Assembly: GCF_026226775.1 (NCBI RefSeq)
Contig: NZ_JAKKOD010000001.1
Coordinates: 558,001-622,000, forward strand
Origin: Avibacterium sp. 21-586
Lineage (GTDB): Bacteria > Pseudomonadota > Gammaproteobacteria > Enterobacterales > Pasteurellaceae
Direction: 5' to 3'
DNA: 64,000 nt
Part shown: positions 38,739 through 50,217 of the stretch, one piece after another
How positions within the stretch are numbered: the first letter of the stretch is position 1
Layout: each line of letters opens with the position of its first letter
Translations under genes and position numbers: made by a program
The notes under the pieces: generated by a model
Databases searched by the model: none
Told to the model about the DNA's origin: nothing
The model's input: the letters and a program-made list of their open reading frames with translations, nothing else

Positions 38739-39457
38739 GTTTTTTAACAAGGCTAATGATTTTGTCTAAACAGGATATCTATCTGATTTTTCTATGATTA
38801 AACAGTTTGGCTTATTTATCTTTGGCTTGGGTATGAAATCAAATAGCCAATCATTATTGGATTCTGGCGAGCAGAGAACGGACTTGCTTAGCCCTTATCA
38901 TAAGCATCAATTAACTTGAGACCTTTGCAAAATTCCATTTTACACGAATTTTTACTATACTCGTTCAAGTTTGAAATAAGACTAGGCACGCCGACGAAGA
39001 CTACAGCAACCAAGCCAACCGTAAGCGCCTGCAAGAAAGAAGCTTAAAAGCAAATTGTAAAATAAAGTAATACATAGGAAATTCTGATTAATCTCTCCAA
39101 AATATTAAGAGACAATCAGCATTGCCTAGTAAATAATGCTTATCCTGTAACTTTGCCAATAGGATTTATGATGACTGATAAAAATAAGGATAAATATATC
39201 CAAGATAAAAATAAGATTAAATACATTCAAGAACTGGTTGAAAGTTATTTAAATTCTATGTGATACGAAGAGAAATAAAAAGAACATCAATTAAATAATT
39301 TCGCTAGAATGGCTAGTTTTTAATGTTAGCTTCATTTGCTAATTTAATGTTAGTTGGCCGAAATGTTTAACGTTATACTTCGGATTTATTCAGTCGCATT
39401 CCTCAAATAATATTGTCACTATTATAATGACTTTTTAATGATACATTGAGCTTTCAG

Positions 39458-39533
39458 GATATGCGCAAGTTTTTGAAATAGCATCAGTTTGGAGACCTTG
39501 TCGGCGTATCAAATGATGGCGAAAATATTGCAC
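39458..39533 (+). pseudogene. 3' fragment of an MBL-fold gene
   Basis: Reads DMRKFLK, a stop, then HQFGDLVGVSNDGENIA, matching the last 25 codons of the intact MBL-fold gene (DMREYVK, HQFGDRVSVPNDGEKIA at about 32836-32914). The nucleotide match is interrupted by a nonsense codon and several changes, so this is an old paralogous or recombination remnant. Confidence 0.75.
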
Positions 39534-39545
39534 GGTCCCCCAAAT

Positions 39546-39570
39546 AAGGGGCAGATTAAATTAGCCCCTC
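39546..39570 (-). terminator. Terminator of bioB
   Basis: Stem AGGGGC / GCCCCT separated by 11 bases just after the bioB stop, with a modest T/A-rich tail. Confidence 0.65.
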
Positions 39571-39592
39571 TATTTCATTTATAATTACCAGA

Positions 39593-40615
39593 TTACTGTT
39601 CGCTAACCTTCTCTTTCAGAAAACGAGTTTCTTCCGTTTCTGGCTCAAGATCGAGTTTTGCCATAAGCAGTTGATCGCCGTCTTCTTCTGGATTTTCGGT
39701 AACCAATAATTTATCACCGTAGAAAATGGAGTTTGCACCCGCCATAAAGCACATTGCTTGCATTTCTTCCGACATACCCTGACGTCCTGCGGATAAACGC
39801 ACATAGCTTTTTGGCATTACAATACGCGCAACGGCGATGGTGCGAACAAACTCTGTCCAATCTAATTCTGCGGCTTCTGCTAATGGCGTACCTTCGACTT
39901 TAACTAATTGGTTAATTGGCACAGATTCTGGTTGTGGGTCAAGGTTGGCAAGGCTGGCAATAAAGGCTGCACGCTCTTTGCGAGTTTCGTCCATTCCCAC
40001 AATCCCTCCACAACATACTTTTAAGCCTGCTTTACGCACTTTGCCAAGTGTGTTTATGCGATCATCAAATTGGCGTGTGCCAATGATTTTTTCGTAATGT
40101 TCTGGCGCAGTGTCGATATTATGGTTGTAATAATCTAGTCCGGCTTTTTTCAGATCTTCTGCCATTCCATCTTGCAATAAGCCAAATGTGCCACAAGTTT
40201 CTAAGCCAAGATCTTTCACTGCTTTAATGATGGTGGTAATTTTTTCAATGTCTTTTGGTTTTGGTCCACGCCACGCCGCCCCCATACAGAAACGGCTTGC
40301 ACCACGGGATTTCGCCACCTTCGCCTTTTCTACAATTTCATCAACATCAATCAGTTGCTGATTTTGCACGCCGGTTTGATAACGCGCCGATTGCGGACAA
40401 TAACCACAATCCTCTGGGCAACCACCTGTTTTAATTGACATTAAGGTGGAAAGTTGGATCGCGCGTGGATTGAAATTCTCACGATGAACCTGTGCAGCAC
40501 GGTACACAAGCTCTAAAAAAGGCGTTTCAAATAAAGCTTCCACTTTACACACTGACCAGTATTCTAGCGTTGGATGCGGTGTTAAAGAGGGAATTTGAAT
40601 GTTTGTGGTTGTCAT
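39593..40615 (-). CDS. bioB: Biotin synthase
   Basis: Radical SAM enzyme converting dethiobiotin to biotin. 340 residues with the [4Fe-4S] motif in [19 protein letters not shown], further conserved [39 protein letters not shown] (second cluster Cys region) and RLSAGRQGM. Start ATG preceded by AAGGATAATTT. Stands alone here, without bioA/F/C/D; an uptake signal lies in its leader (40635-40643), the first on this side of the island. Confidence 0.96.
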   Translation of the reverse strand: MTTTNIQIPSLTPHPTLEYWSVCKVEALFETPFLELVYRAAQVHRENFNPRAIQLSTLMSIKTGGCPEDCGYCPQSARYQTGVQNQQLIDVDEIVEKAKVAKSRGASRFCMGAAWRGPKPKDIEKITTIIKAVKDLGLETCGTFGLLQDGMAEDLKKAGLDYYNHNIDTAPEHYEKIIGTRQFDDRINTLGKVRKAGLKVCCGGIVGMDETRKERAAFIASLANLDPQPESVPINQLVKVEGTPLAEAAELDWTEFVRTIAVARIVMPKSYVRLSAGRQGMSEEMQAMCFMAGANSIFYGDKLLVTENPEEDGDQLLMAKLDLEPETEETRFLKEKVSEQ

Positions 40616-40654
40616 AAATTATCCTTGTTGTAAAAAGTGCGGTCTATTTTAGAC

Positions 40655-41308
40655 TTAAATTTTTAATTCGGGTAATGGTTTATCACTAATCCTACCATTT
40701 TCAACCATCAAAAGGCGATCAATTTTTCCTGTTAATTCATCAGGTTGATGCGTCACAATAAGCAAGGTCAAATTTTTCTGCTGGCATAACTTATCCAATA
40801 AATACAGCATTTCTTGGCGTAAATGGGGATCAAGGGCGGAAAAAGGTTCATCAAGCAATAAAATGGGTTTATCGCGCAACAGACAACGCGCCAAGGCGAC
40901 ACGTTGTTTTTGTCCACCTGAAAGGGCGTTGGGCAAACGTTCTAAAAAATCCCCTAATCCCACCGCACTTGCGACTTCCGCCACTTGTTTTTTTTCTAAC
41001 TCGCTAAGATTTAGGCTTGGCTTTAGCCCTAAAGCAATGTTCTGCGCTACCGTCAAATGGGTGAACAAATTATTCTCTTGGAACAACATTGAAACAGGGC
41101 GTTGATGGGGTGCGCTAAAGGTGTGATTTTGCCCATCAAGCCAAATCTCCCCTTTGTCCGCCAATTCAAATCCTGCAATAAGGTTGAGCAAGGTACTTTT
41201 GCCTGCTCCACTCGCCCCCACAATGGCTGCCCGTTGTCCTGTGGGAATATGCAGCTTAAAGTGCATCGCTTGATTGGGGTAATGAAAATAAGTATCCAGT
41301 TTAATCAT
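40655..41308 (-). CDS. thiQ: Thiamine ABC transporter ATP-binding protein
   Basis: ATPase of the thiamine/TPP importer. 217 residues from the ATG at 41308: Walker [11 protein letters not shown]-loop FQENNLF, signature [13 protein letters not shown], Walker B ILLLDEP, switch His in VTHQPDE. Last gene of the thiB-thiP-thiQ operon. An uptake signal lies in the 76-bp gap to thiP. The open frame extends upstream, but only the 41308 start fits the family N-terminus ([11 protein letters not shown]). Confidence 0.93.
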   Translation of the reverse strand: MIKLDTYFHYPNQAMHFKLHIPTGQRAAIVGASGAGKSTLLNLIAGFELADKGEIWLDGQNHTFSAPHQRPVSMLFQENNLFTHLTVAQNIALGLKPSLNLSELEKKQVAEVASAVGLGDFLERLPNALSGGQKQRVALARCLLRDKPILLLDEPFSALDPHLRQEMLYLLDKLCQQKNLTLLIVTHQPDELTGKIDRLLMVENGRISDKPLPELKI

Positions 41309-41384
41309 CGTGTTGCCTAAATCATAAAACGAAAGAATGCGGTAAACATACCAAAATGCAAAGATAAAGTGCGGTGCAATTTTT

Positions 41385-43028
41385 TCAAATTTTATCTTTG
41401 CCCTGCTTTTGTGAACGCTCAATCAGCACAAATAACGCGCCACATAACAATAATAAAAGCAAGGCGGTTACGCTCGCTTCTTGCATACGATATGAGCCTA
41501 ATTGCTGATAGAGCAAATACGGCAGAGAAATAAAATCTTGATTACCAAATAAAGCAATGGCGGTGAAATCCCCCAAAGATAAAGCACAAGCCAAGGCGAA
41601 AGCATATCGCATTGGCGCATTGAGGGCTTGCCATTCCACCCATTTCCAGCGTTGCCAACCTTGCACGCCAAGAGATTGGCAAAGGCGATCATATTGCCTA
41701 TTTTGATACATTGGCACAGAAAGCGTGCGGATCACAAAAGGCATCGCCAAAATGCCATTACAAAATGCCACAATCAGCAATAAATGCCACGGCTGAAAAT
41801 CTATTTCTCGTAAACGAATAAACAACCCTAGCGCCACCACCAAGGTGGGGATCGCAAGCACGATCATTCCCATATTGCTAATTAAATTGGCACAATAACG
41901 GTGATGTTGCCAAGCTAAACGGCGAGCCAAAAAGAGCAATGCCATTGAAAATAAAATCGCAAATAACGCAGAACATAGGGCGATACTTAAAGAATACCCC
42001 AAGGCGCGCCATAACTGGGGATTGACAGCCACTTTCTGCCACGCCTGCCAATCTAAGCCAGCCACTACCATATAAAGTAGCGGAGAAAAGAGAAAAATCA
42101 GCACACTGCTCACACAAAAAACTTGCCAAATTTGCACCGCACTTGTTTGTTTTTCTCGCCAAAAATGACGCAAATTAAGCTGGCTCGGATCTTTGCTGTT
42201 AAACAAACTGCTGAGCGCAAGCAACAGTACGCAAAACCCACATTGTAATAACGCGAGCATTGCGGCTTTCGCTAAATCAAATTCAAACAAAATCGCTTGA
42301 TAAATTGCCACTTCTAAGGTGGTGTAAGCTGGCCCGCCGCCAAGGGTTAGCACAATGGCAAAACTGGTGAAGCACAGCATAAAAATTAAAGTAAACGCCG
42401 GCAAAAACTGTTGGCGTAAATAAGGTAATTCGATCAAACGGATAAACTGCCAACCGCGAATATTCAGTTGTGAACTGAGCTGCCGTTGCTGATTGGGAAT
42501 GCTTGAGAGCGCCTGCAAAAATAAACGACTTGCCAGAGGAATATTAAAAAATAAATGGGCGATTAAAATACCACTCAAACCGTAAATATTGGGTTTCCAA
42601 TCAATCTCAAGAGCGGAAAATAAAGTTGCCAGCCAGCCTGAATGTCCGTAAATTCCAAGCAAGCCTAGCACAGCCACCAAGGCAGGCAACACGAAAGTGA
42701 GAGAAAATAATTTTAAAATCAGTGGTTTGCCACGGAAATCTTGGTAAAAAAACGCGCGGGCAAAAAACACGCCAACCAGTACAGATAAAAACGCCGATAA
42801 AAAAGCTTGCCCAAAACTAAACGCGATAACGTGGCGCACATAGCTATCTTGCCAAAGTGTCGTCCATTGATGATCATTGCCAAGATTTAACACCGCACTT
42901 AAGGCAAACAGATAAAATGCACCTAACAGCAAAATCACACTAATTCCCCCAGCCATTGAAGACAGGGGGAATTTTTGCAAGTTACGGCGAATTATTTTGT
43001 TAAGCTGGCTTGCCAAGTGTTCGTCCAT
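41385..43028 (-). CDS. thiP: Thiamine ABC transporter permease
   Basis: Inner-membrane permease of 547 residues with about 12 hydrophobic segments in two homologous halves, each with an EAA-type loop ([20 protein letters not shown] in the first; [23 protein letters not shown] in the second). Its ATG lies 37 bp inside the 3' end of thiB in another frame, so translation is coupled; E. coli thiBPQ is also overlapping. Confidence 0.93.
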   Translation of the reverse strand: MDEHLASQLNKIIRRNLQKFPLSSMAGGISVILLLGAFYLFALSAVLNLGNDHQWTTLWQDSYVRHVIAFSFGQAFLSAFLSVLVGVFFARAFFYQDFRGKPLILKLFSLTFVLPALVAVLGLLGIYGHSGWLATLFSALEIDWKPNIYGLSGILIAHLFFNIPLASRLFLQALSSIPNQQRQLSSQLNIRGWQFIRLIELPYLRQQFLPAFTLIFMLCFTSFAIVLTLGGGPAYTTLEVAIYQAILFEFDLAKAAMLALLQCGFCVLLLALSSLFNSKDPSQLNLRHFWREKQTSAVQIWQVFCVSSVLIFLFSPLLYMVVAGLDWQAWQKVAVNPQLWRALGYSLSIALCSALFAILFSMALLFLARRLAWQHHRYCANLISNMGMIVLAIPTLVVALGLFIRLREIDFQPWHLLLIVAFCNGILAMPFVIRTLSVPMYQNRQYDRLCQSLGVQGWQRWKWVEWQALNAPMRYAFALACALSLGDFTAIALFGNQDFISLPYLLYQQLGSYRMQEASVTALLLLLLCGALFVLIERSQKQGKDKI

Positions 43029-43996
43029 TGTTTTAATTGTTCTGCATTGACGCCACTACCCAAGGTGGTTTTGCTTTGCTGCGCTTGTTTTAAGGCATCA
43101 AAGTGCGGTTCAATTTTTTCATCAATCACGGCAAACATCACATTTTTTTGTGAAATTTGGCTTTGTGCCTGTGGTGAGATCAAAAATTGCATAAAGGCAT
43201 CTGCACAAGCATTCGGGTGATTTGCCATTCGTGCAGCGGTTTCAATTTGTAACACTTGCCCTTCAGCAAAATCTGTGGCGGCGTAATTGGCATCTTTATC
43301 ATTTAATAAGTGATAAAGCGGTGACGTGTTATAGCTAAATACTAAATCCGCTTCGCCTTTTAAAAATGCGCCATAGGTTTCCGACCAACCTTTGCCCACG
43401 GTAACAGTATGGCTAGCCAGTTTTTTCCACGCAGCGCCCACATCATCACCATAAACTTCATTCATTAAGATCACTAACCCACGTCCTACGCCACTGGTGC
43501 GCGGATCTTGGTAAATGACGCGAAGTTGTTGGTTATCCACTAATTCTTTTAGGTTTTTTGGTGGATTTGGTAATTTTTCTTTATGATAAACAAAGGCATA
43601 AGCGCCAAAATCATAAGGTAAGAATACCTTGTCTTGCCACTTCACTGGCAAAGACAGTTGTTCCGTTGGCACGTTATTTTCAGCAAATAATTGTGTTTTT
43701 CTTGCTTCATCAAGCATTGTTTGATCTAAGCCTAGCACAATATCTGCTTTACTTTTTTTCCCTTCAAGGCGAATGCGGTTAAACATCACGCCAGTACTAT
43801 CAAAAGGCACATAATTTACCCGACATTGCGGGTGGGTCTGCTCAAACAATGCTTTCACTTTGGGACCTGCGCCCCAATCTGCGCTAAAGCTATCATAAGT
43901 GTAAACTTGCACATTTTCAGGGCTTTGTGCCGCCACAAGGTGAGTACTAAAAAGTGCGGTAAGAAAAGTAAGAGAAAAAGATTTTTTGAATTGCAT
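42992..43996 (-). CDS. thiB: Thiamine-binding periplasmic protein
   Basis: Periplasmic receptor for thiamine and its phosphates. 334 residues with a Sec signal peptide ending at LVAAQ, then VQVYTYDSFSADWGAGPKVKALFEQ and later YDFGAYAFVYHKEKLP, DPRTSGVGRGLVILMNEVYG, typical of TbpA/ThiB. ATG 43996 has GGAAGGAAAC upstream. First gene of the operon and controlled by the TPP riboswitch ahead of it. Confidence 0.95.
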   Translation of the reverse strand: MQFKKSFSLTFLTALFSTHLVAAQSPENVQVYTYDSFSADWGAGPKVKALFEQTHPQCRVNYVPFDSTGVMFNRIRLEGKKSKADIVLGLDQTMLDEARKTQLFAENNVPTEQLSLPVKWQDKVFLPYDFGAYAFVYHKEKLPNPPKNLKELVDNQQLRVIYQDPRTSGVGRGLVILMNEVYGDDVGAAWKKLASHTVTVGKGWSETYGAFLKGEADLVFSYNTSPLYHLLNDKDANYAATDFAEGQVLQIETAARMANHPNACADAFMQFLISPQAQSQISQKNVMFAVIDEKIEPHFDALKQAQQSKTTLGSGVNAEQLKQWTNTWQASLTK

Positions 43997-44050
43997 AGTG
44001 TTTCCTTCCATAAAAAACGACCAGCAATATTGACGCAAACAGCAAAGAAA

Positions 44051-44122
44051 TTAGTTTCCTACGTCAGTATTAACTGTATCAGGTTCACGGGTATGATCTC
44101 AGCTATCAAGCACCCCGACTAA
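44051..44122 (-). promoter_or_regulatory. TPP riboswitch (THI element)
   Basis: On the minus strand the leader of thiB contains the conserved THI-box elements in order: closing stem TTAGT/ACTAA, CGGGGTGC, GCTGAGA, ACCCGTGAACCTGAT and a terminal CGTAGGAAA. The upstream GAGCTAAAAGCTC hairpin precedes the aptamer. Binding of thiamine pyrophosphate is expected to shut down thiBPQ. A TTTTTT run lies between the aptamer and the start, so termination or ribosome-site sequestration are both possible. Confidence 0.95.
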
Positions 44123-44244
44123 TCTGAGCTTTTAGCTCGGCTTTCAGTGTAGTAATTTTCCGTTGCTAATGCAATCTATGTGTTTAAAAATTATCAAAAT
44201 TTCTTTATAGTTAGCAATAAGTTAATTATTCATAAGGATAGGCT

Positions 44245-47226
44245 ATGGTATTTTCTGTTCCCCACCTTGACGATACCTTGCAAGCACTGGCAGCGAGTTT
44301 AATTCAACATTACCCCGAACACTACAATGAAGAAATTTACACGCAACTTGCTATGCAGAAAAATGATCCCACAAGTTCCATTGGCAAGTTGGCGCAAGGC
44401 ATTGCAATGTCTGATTTTGTGGCAGAAACCTTAAAAAAACAACCGCACTTTTTGCACCAATGCTGGCAGCAGATCCCAACCTTAGAAGATTGGGACTATT
44501 ATCGTCAAGCCTTGCGTGATTTGCTTGAAAGCGTCAATGATGATGCACAACTGTATCGCCAGCTGCGTCTTTTTCGCCACCGTGAAATGGCGAAACTTAG
44601 CCTGTGCCAAAGCCTAAATCTTGCTACAGTAGAAGAGATCTTTATTCGCCTTTCTCAACTGGCAGAAACCATTATTATTGCCACACGGGATTGGCTTTAT
44701 CAGCGCGCTTGTGCGGAAATGGGAACGCCAATGGACGCGCACGGCAACCCGCAACAACTTTATATTTTAGGAATGGGGAAATTAGGTGGATTTGAGCTAA
44801 ATTTTTCTTCTGATATTGATCTCATTTTCACCTACCCTGCCAATGGGGAAACCCAAGGAGCAAGGCGTTCGATTGAAAATAGCGTGTTTTTCACTCGTCT
44901 TGGACAGCGCCTTATCAACGCCCTTGATCAATATACCCCCGATGGTTTTGTGTATCGCACGGATATGCGTCTGCGCCCTTTTGGTGAAGCGGGTGCATTA
45001 GCGCTGAGCTTTACCGCGATGGAACAATATTATCAAGAACAAGGGCGAGATTGGGAACGCTATGCGATGATTAAGGGGCGAATTTTAGGTGCTGATCCGC
45101 AAGATCTGAATGTGAAAAACTTGCAAAATTTGCTCCGCCCTTTTGTTTATCGCCGCTATATTGACTTCAGTGTGATTCAAGCGCTACGCGAAATGAAAGG
45201 CAAAATTGAGCGAGAAGTGCGCCGCCGTGGTTTAGTGGATAACATCAAACTTGGCGCAGGGGGAATTCGTGAAATTGAATTTATCGTACAAGTTTTCCAA
45301 CTTATTCGAGGTGGACGTGAAATCTGCTTACAGCAACATTCTCTGCTTAATCTCTTGCCAGAATTAGAAAAATTAGACTTGCTTAGCCAAAATGAAAAAC
45401 AAGATTTGCAGCAGGCCTATGTATTTTTACGCCGTATAGAAAATGTGTTGCAAGCCATTGATGATAAACAAACACAGCTTTTACCTGAAAAAGATCTAGA
45501 TCGTCAACGTCTTATCTTTGCCATACAACGTTACACTCAATGGGACGATGAAAGACAACCTGTTGTAATGGAAAATAAAGTAACCAGCTGGGCTGATTTT
45601 TATGCCTTATTAGAATCTCAGCAAAACAAAGTGCGGTCAGTTTTTTCGCAATTAATTGGTGAGGAAAATCTCACTTCCATACAAGAAAATAGTCAATGGG
45701 ATGATCTTTTAGAACCCGATCTCAATGATGAAAACATTCAGCTCATTTTGCAACAAAACGGTATAAAACTAACCGAAAACACACCGCACTTACAACGGCT
45801 AACTCAATTCTGTAATGAACTACCTCGCCGTGCTATTGGTACAAGAGGGCGTGGTGTATTGGTAAAATTAATACCTATGCTACTTGCACAAATTTTCCAG
45901 CATCAAGCCTGTGAAACCTTACTACCAAGAATGTTAGATATTGTAGATAAAATTCTTACACGCACCACTTATTTGGAATTATTAGTAGAAAATCCGCAAG
46001 TGCTAAATCAGCTCATTGAGCTATGTTCTCAATCGCAACTGATAGCACAACAAGTAGCACGCCACCCGATTTTGCTTGATGAATTGTTAGATCGTAACGC
46101 GTTACTAAATCCTACACATTTCAGCGAATATGCCAACGAACTAAAGCAATATCTGCTCCGTTTACCGCAAGATGATGAAGAACAATTCATTGATGCACTG
46201 CGCCAATTTAAACAAAGTACCTTGTTACGCGTGGCGGCGGCAGATATTCTAGGGGTATTACCTGTAATGAAAGTGAGCGACCACCTTACTTATTTAGCTG
46301 AAGCTATTATCGAAGCCGTAGTTAATTTAGCTTGGCAACAGATTTCTACTCGCTTTGGCGTGCCTGAATTTCTTGCACCTAATGAAAAAGGCTTTTTAGT
46401 GATTGGTTATGGCAAACTGGGGGGCATTGAGCTGGGCTATAAATCGGATTTGGATTTAGTATTCTTATTTGACGGCAGCCGAACAGGACAAACCCAAGGT
46501 GGCAAAAAAGCGATTGATAGCAATCAGTTTTATCTTAAACTGGCCCAAAAAATCATCAGCATTTTTAGTATGAATACCAGCGCTGGTGTACTTTATGATG
46601 TGGATATTCGCCTACGCCCTTCTGGCGATGCAGGCTTGCTTGGCTGTTCATTAAGTGCTTTTGAAAATTACCAGCTGAATGAAGCTTGGACGTGGGAAAA
46701 ACAAGCCTTGGTTCGTAGTCGCGCGGTTTATGGCGATCCAGCCCTGCGCCAACGCTTTGAGCAGATTCGCCACAAGGTGCTGGCTGCACCACGAGATCTT
46801 GTGCAACTCAAGGAAGATGTGAAAGCAATGCGCGAGAAAATGTATCAACATCTTGCCAATAGCAATCCTGATGAATTTAACATTAAAACCGATAAAGGCG
46901 GAATTACGGATATTGAATTTATCGCGCAATATTTGATGCTAGCTTATGCCCCACAATATCCCAACTTAACCACTTGGTCGGATAACGTGCGGATTTTTGA
47001 ATCAATGGCAGATATCAAAAATGTGGAAAATCAAAGTATAAAAAACAAAAGTGCAGTGATAATAAGTTGTGACGTTTCTAAACAATTAAAAAATGCCTAC
47101 ACCAGCCTGCGCAACCGTATTCATCAGTTAAATTTACTTGGTATGCCAGCAGTGGTAAGCAAACAAGAATTTCAAGCAGAACGGAAGTTTATTGAAGAAA
47201 TTTGGCTCGAGTTATTCAACAAATAA
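44245..47226 (+). CDS. glnE: Glutamine synthetase adenylyltransferase/deadenylase
   Basis: Bifunctional enzyme that adds and removes AMP on glutamine synthetase according to nitrogen status. 993 residues with two nucleotidyltransferase domains: [20 protein letters not shown] (deadenylating half, about residue 180) and [23 protein letters not shown] (adenylating half, about 720), with RLRPFGEAG and RLRPSGDAG following each. Slightly longer than the E. coli protein (946), partly from a linker near 925-955. Uptake signals occur inside the coding sequence. Confidence 0.96.
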   Translation: MVFSVPHLDDTLQALAASLIQHYPEHYNEEIYTQLAMQKNDPTSSIGKLAQGIAMSDFVAETLKKQPHFLHQCWQQIPTLEDWDYYRQALRDLLESVNDDAQLYRQLRLFRHREMAKLSLCQSLNLATVEEIFIRLSQLAETIIIATRDWLYQRACAEMGTPMDAHGNPQQLYILGMGKLGGFELNFSSDIDLIFTYPANGETQGARRSIENSVFFTRLGQRLINALDQYTPDGFVYRTDMRLRPFGEAGALALSFTAMEQYYQEQGRDWERYAMIKGRILGADPQDLNVKNLQNLLRPFVYRRYIDFSVIQALREMKGKIEREVRRRGLVDNIKLGAGGIREIEFIVQVFQLIRGGREICLQQHSLLNLLPELEKLDLLSQNEKQDLQQAYVFLRRIENVLQAIDDKQTQLLPEKDLDRQRLIFAIQRYTQWDDERQPVVMENKVTSWADFYALLESQQNKVRSVFSQLIGEENLTSIQENSQWDDLLEPDLNDENIQLILQQNGIKLTENTPHLQRLTQFCNELPRRAIGTRGRGVLVKLIPMLLAQIFQHQACETLLPRMLDIVDKILTRTTYLELLVENPQVLNQLIELCSQSQLIAQQVARHPILLDELLDRNALLNPTHFSEYANELKQYLLRLPQDDEEQFIDALRQFKQSTLLRVAAADILGVLPVMKVSDHLTYLAEAIIEAVVNLAWQQISTRFGVPEFLAPNEKGFLVIGYGKLGGIELGYKSDLDLVFLFDGSRTGQTQGGKKAIDSNQFYLKLAQKIISIFSMNTSAGVLYDVDIRLRPSGDAGLLGCSLSAFENYQLNEAWTWEKQALVRSRAVYGDPALRQRFEQIRHKVLAAPRDLVQLKEDVKAMREKMYQHLANSNPDEFNIKTDKGGITDIEFIAQYLMLAYAPQYPNLTTWSDNVRIFESMADIKNVENQSIKNKSAVIISCDVSKQLKNAYTSLRNRIHQLNLLGMPAVVSKQEFQAERKFIEEIWLELFNK

Positions 47227-47351
47227 TTTTGCATAAATTTTATCGAAAATGTGATTATTTACTTTTAATTACAAGGCGATCGCTATATCATTAACACTTA
47301 TTTTTATAGGTTAATTGTTCAACCAATTTGTTAGGGAGAAAACCAAAGCTA

Positions 47352-48467
47352 GTGGAAAATCCAGTTCAAACCAAGCCGATTATTGAGCTTCGTTCTTTAA
47401 CCAAATCTTATGGCGATAAAACGATTATTAATGGTTTAAATCTTACCATTAACAATGGCGAATTTTTGACAATTTTAGGGCCTTCAGGCTGTGGTAAAAC
47501 CACTGTTTTACGCTTGATTGCAGGATTAGAAGATCCTAACGGCGGTAAGATTATTCTGGATGGTCAGGATATTACTGACGTACCAGCAGAACGCCGTTTT
47601 GTGAATACGGTATTCCAAAGTTATGCTCTGTTCCCGCATATGACGATTTTTGAAAACGTGGCTTTCGGTTTGCGTATGCAGAAAGTGCCAAATGCGGAAA
47701 TTAAACCGCGTGTAATGGAAGCCTTGCGTATGGTTCGTTTGGAAGAAATGGCAGATCGCAAACCAAATCAGCTTTCTGGTGGTCAGCAACAACGTATTGC
47801 CATTGCAAGAGCGGTGGTAAATAAGCCAAAAGTGCTGTTATTAGACGAATCGCTTTCTGCATTGGATTATAAATTGCGTAAAGAAATGCAAAATGAACTG
47901 AAAGCCTTGCAACGCCAATTAGGCATTACCTTTATTTTCGTTACCCACGATCAAGAAGAAGCCTTAACAATGTCTGATCGTATTATCGTGATGAATAAAG
48001 GTAACATTGAGCAAGATGGTACACCACGCGAAATTTACGAAGAGCCGAAGAATTTATTCGTGGCGCGTTTCATTGGCGAAATTAATGTTTTCAACGCCAA
48101 AGTGATTGAACGCGTAAGCGAAAAAACCGTAAAAGCTAATGTAGAAGGACGTATTTGTGAAATCTATACGGATTTACTGGTTCAACCTGATCAGCATTTG
48201 AAAGTGCTTTTACGCCCTGAAGATATTGTGATTGAAGAATTAGACGAAAACGAACAATCCAAGGCGATTATCGGACACGTTTCTGATCGTAACTATAAAG
48301 GTATGACGTTGGAATCGAGCATTATTCTTGATCATAACAATATGAAAGTGTTAGTTAGCGAATTCTTCAATGAAGATGATCCACACATTGATCACTCCGT
48401 AGGACAAAAAGTTGCCCTAACTTGGCACGAAGGCTGGGAGGTTGTGTTAGACGATGAAGACAGCTAA
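47352..48467 (+). CDS. potA: Spermidine/putrescine ABC transporter ATPase
   Basis: ATPase of the PotABCD importer. 371 residues: Walker [21 protein letters not shown], signature [13 protein letters not shown], Walker B VLLLDES, switch His in [14 protein letters not shown] and a C-terminal TOBE regulatory domain. Start GTG 47352 gives [15 protein letters not shown], matching the H. influenzae start; a TTG at 47328 is less likely. Overlaps potB by 14 bp. Confidence 0.95.
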   Translation: MENPVQTKPIIELRSLTKSYGDKTIINGLNLTINNGEFLTILGPSGCGKTTVLRLIAGLEDPNGGKIILDGQDITDVPAERRFVNTVFQSYALFPHMTIFENVAFGLRMQKVPNAEIKPRVMEALRMVRLEEMADRKPNQLSGGQQQRIAIARAVVNKPKVLLLDESLSALDYKLRKEMQNELKALQRQLGITFIFVTHDQEEALTMSDRIIVMNKGNIEQDGTPREIYEEPKNLFVARFIGEINVFNAKVIERVSEKTVKANVEGRICEIYTDLLVQPDQHLKVLLRPEDIVIEELDENEQSKAIIGHVSDRNYKGMTLESSIILDHNNMKVLVSEFFNEDDPHIDHSVGQKVALTWHEGWEVVLDDEDS

Positions 48468-49314
48468 TTCTGGATTTCAAAAAATCACCATTACTACCAT
48501 TTTTGCGTGGTTAATTTTCTTTGTACTTGCACCAAACTTATTAGTGCTTGCGGTGAGTTTTTTAACCCGTGATAGCAGTGATTTTTATGCCTTACCATTT
48601 ACCATTGAGAACTATACACGGCTATTTGAACCGCTTTATGCACAAGTGGTGTGGAATTCTCTTTATATGTCAGGCATTGCGACCATTATTTGTTTAATCA
48701 TTGGCTACCCTTTTGCCTTTATGATTAGCAAAATTAAAGAAAAATATCGCCCGATTTTGCTCTTTTTAGTGGTATTGCCATTCTGGACGAACTCACTAAT
48801 TCGTATTTATGGAATGAAAATTTTCCTTGGTGTAAAAGGGATTTTAAACAGTACCTTGCTTACACTTGGCATTATCAATGAGCCAATTCGTATTCTTAAT
48901 ACGGAAGCGGCGGTGATTATTGGTTTAGTCTATCTGTTATTGCCATTTATGATTTTGCCATTATACGCTGCTATCGAAAAATTAGATTACCGTTTATTAG
49001 AAGCGGCTAAAGATTTAGGTGCGAACAGTTTCCAACGCTTTGTGAAGGTAATTATTCCACTCACAATGCCGGGCATTATTGCGGGCTGTTTATTAGTGTT
49101 ATTACCGGCAATGGGAATGTTCTATGTGGCAGACTTGCTCGGCGGAGCGAAAGTATTGCTTGTGGGTAACGTGATTAAGAGCGAATTCTTGATTTCGCGT
49201 AACTGGCCATTTGGTTCTGCAATTAGTATCGGTTTGACCATTTTAATGGCATTACTCATCTTTGTTTATTACAAAGCAAGTAAATTAATGAATAAGAAAA
49301 TGGAGTTGGAATAA
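48454..49314 (+). CDS. potB: Spermidine/putrescine ABC transporter permease PotB
   Basis: Inner-membrane permease of 286 residues with six hydrophobic segments and the EAA loop [26 protein letters not shown]. Also [17 protein letters not shown], typical of PotB. Start lies within the end of potA; stop TAA overlaps the potC ATG by one base. Confidence 0.95.
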   Translation: MKTANSGFQKITITTIFAWLIFFVLAPNLLVLAVSFLTRDSSDFYALPFTIENYTRLFEPLYAQVVWNSLYMSGIATIICLIIGYPFAFMISKIKEKYRPILLFLVVLPFWTNSLIRIYGMKIFLGVKGILNSTLLTLGIINEPIRILNTEAAVIIGLVYLLLPFMILPLYAAIEKLDYRLLEAAKDLGANSFQRFVKVIIPLTMPGIIAGCLLVLLPAMGMFYVADLLGGAKVLLVGNVIKSEFLISRNWPFGSAISIGLTILMALLIFVYYKASKLMNKKMELE

Positions 49315-50081
49315 TGAGTCGTTTACTGCGTAATGTATTTATGTTGGTGGTGTACGCTTATTTGTATATCCCAATTATCATTTTGGTAACCAATTCGTTT
49401 AACGCTGATCGCTACGGCTTAAGCTGGAAAGGCTTTAGCTGGAATTGGTATGAGCGTTTATTTAATAATGACACCCTAATCCAAGCCGCGTTTCACTCTG
49501 TGACTATTGCCTTTTTTGCGGCAACTCTTGCAACCATTGTAGGTGGATTAACAGCAATTGCGTTATATCGCTATCGTTTCCGCGGTAAACAGGCTGTAAG
49601 CGGAATGTTATTTATCGTTATGATGTCGCCTGATATTGTAATGGCAGTGTCTTTTCTCGCATTATTTATGATCGTAGGAATTTCGCTTGGGTTTTGGTCA
49701 TTATTATTAGCGCATATTACTTTCTGTTTGCCTTATGTAGTAGTAACCGTGTTCTCTCGCCTGAAAGGATTTGACGCTAAAATGCTTGAAGCGGCGAAAG
49801 ATTTAGGCGCAAGTGAAGTGACCATTTTGCGTAAAATCATTTTGCCACTTGCACTTCCTGCGATTGTTTCAGGCTGGTTATTGAGCTTTACCATTTCCCT
49901 TGATGATGTGGTGGTATCTTCTTTTGTAAGTGGCGTAAGCTACGAAATTTTACCACTGAAAATTTTCTCATTGGTAAAAACAGGGGTAACGCCAGAAGTG
50001 AATGCCCTTGCCACCATTATGATTATCTTCTCGCTTGCTTTAGTGATATTAAGCCAAGTTGTGGCGAAAAAAGATAAATAG
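49314..50081 (+). CDS. potC: Spermidine/putrescine ABC transporter permease PotC
   Basis: Second permease, 255 residues, six hydrophobic segments, EAA loop [26 protein letters not shown] and the PotC-type FTISLDDVVVSSFVSG. Translationally coupled to potB. Followed by a terminator-like hairpin before potD. Confidence 0.95.
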   Translation: MSRLLRNVFMLVVYAYLYIPIIILVTNSFNADRYGLSWKGFSWNWYERLFNNDTLIQAAFHSVTIAFFAATLATIVGGLTAIALYRYRFRGKQAVSGMLFIVMMSPDIVMAVSFLALFMIVGISLGFWSLLLAHITFCLPYVVVTVFSRLKGFDAKMLEAAKDLGASEVTILRKIILPLALPAIVSGWLLSFTISLDDVVVSSFVSGVSYEILPLKIFSLVKTGVTPEVNALATIMIIFSLALVILSQVVAKKDK

Positions 50082-50130
50082 CCCAAAAGGTAAAATAATA
50101 CTTCACAAATAAGAATAGACAAAATAGAAT

Positions 50131-50158
50131 ACGCCTTGACGCTGTCAGGGCGTTTTTT
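50131..50158 (+). terminator. Attenuator/terminator between potC and potD
   Basis: Hairpin ACGCCTTGAC / GTCAGGGCGT (one G-T wobble) with a 3-base loop followed by TTTTTT. It may separate potABC from potD or allow partial read-through. Confidence 0.8.
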
Positions 50159-50217
50159 ATTCATATTTTGTTTAAACAAAATATACCACTAACCCTCTTA
50201 ACAGGAGAATGATAGAA

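Larger units (their letters stand above)
38739..39592. other. Decayed intergenic region at the right end of the island
   Basis: 850 bp without a convincing gene. At 38918-38936 lies GAGACCTTTGCAAAATTCC, identical to ends of IS5-family (IS1106-like) elements common in Neisseriaceae, but without a transposase. Tiny frames at 38794-38919 (41 codons) and 39168-39263 (31 codons; it contains a 27-bp tandem duplication giving DKNKDKYIQ / DKNKIKYIQ) have no recognisable homology. The right edge holds an MBL gene scrap and the bioB terminator. Confidence 0.5.

Noticed and set aside
38794..38919. 41-codon frame after the LysR gene
   Set aside because: No homology or convincing ribosome site; the IS5-type end begins at its stop codon.
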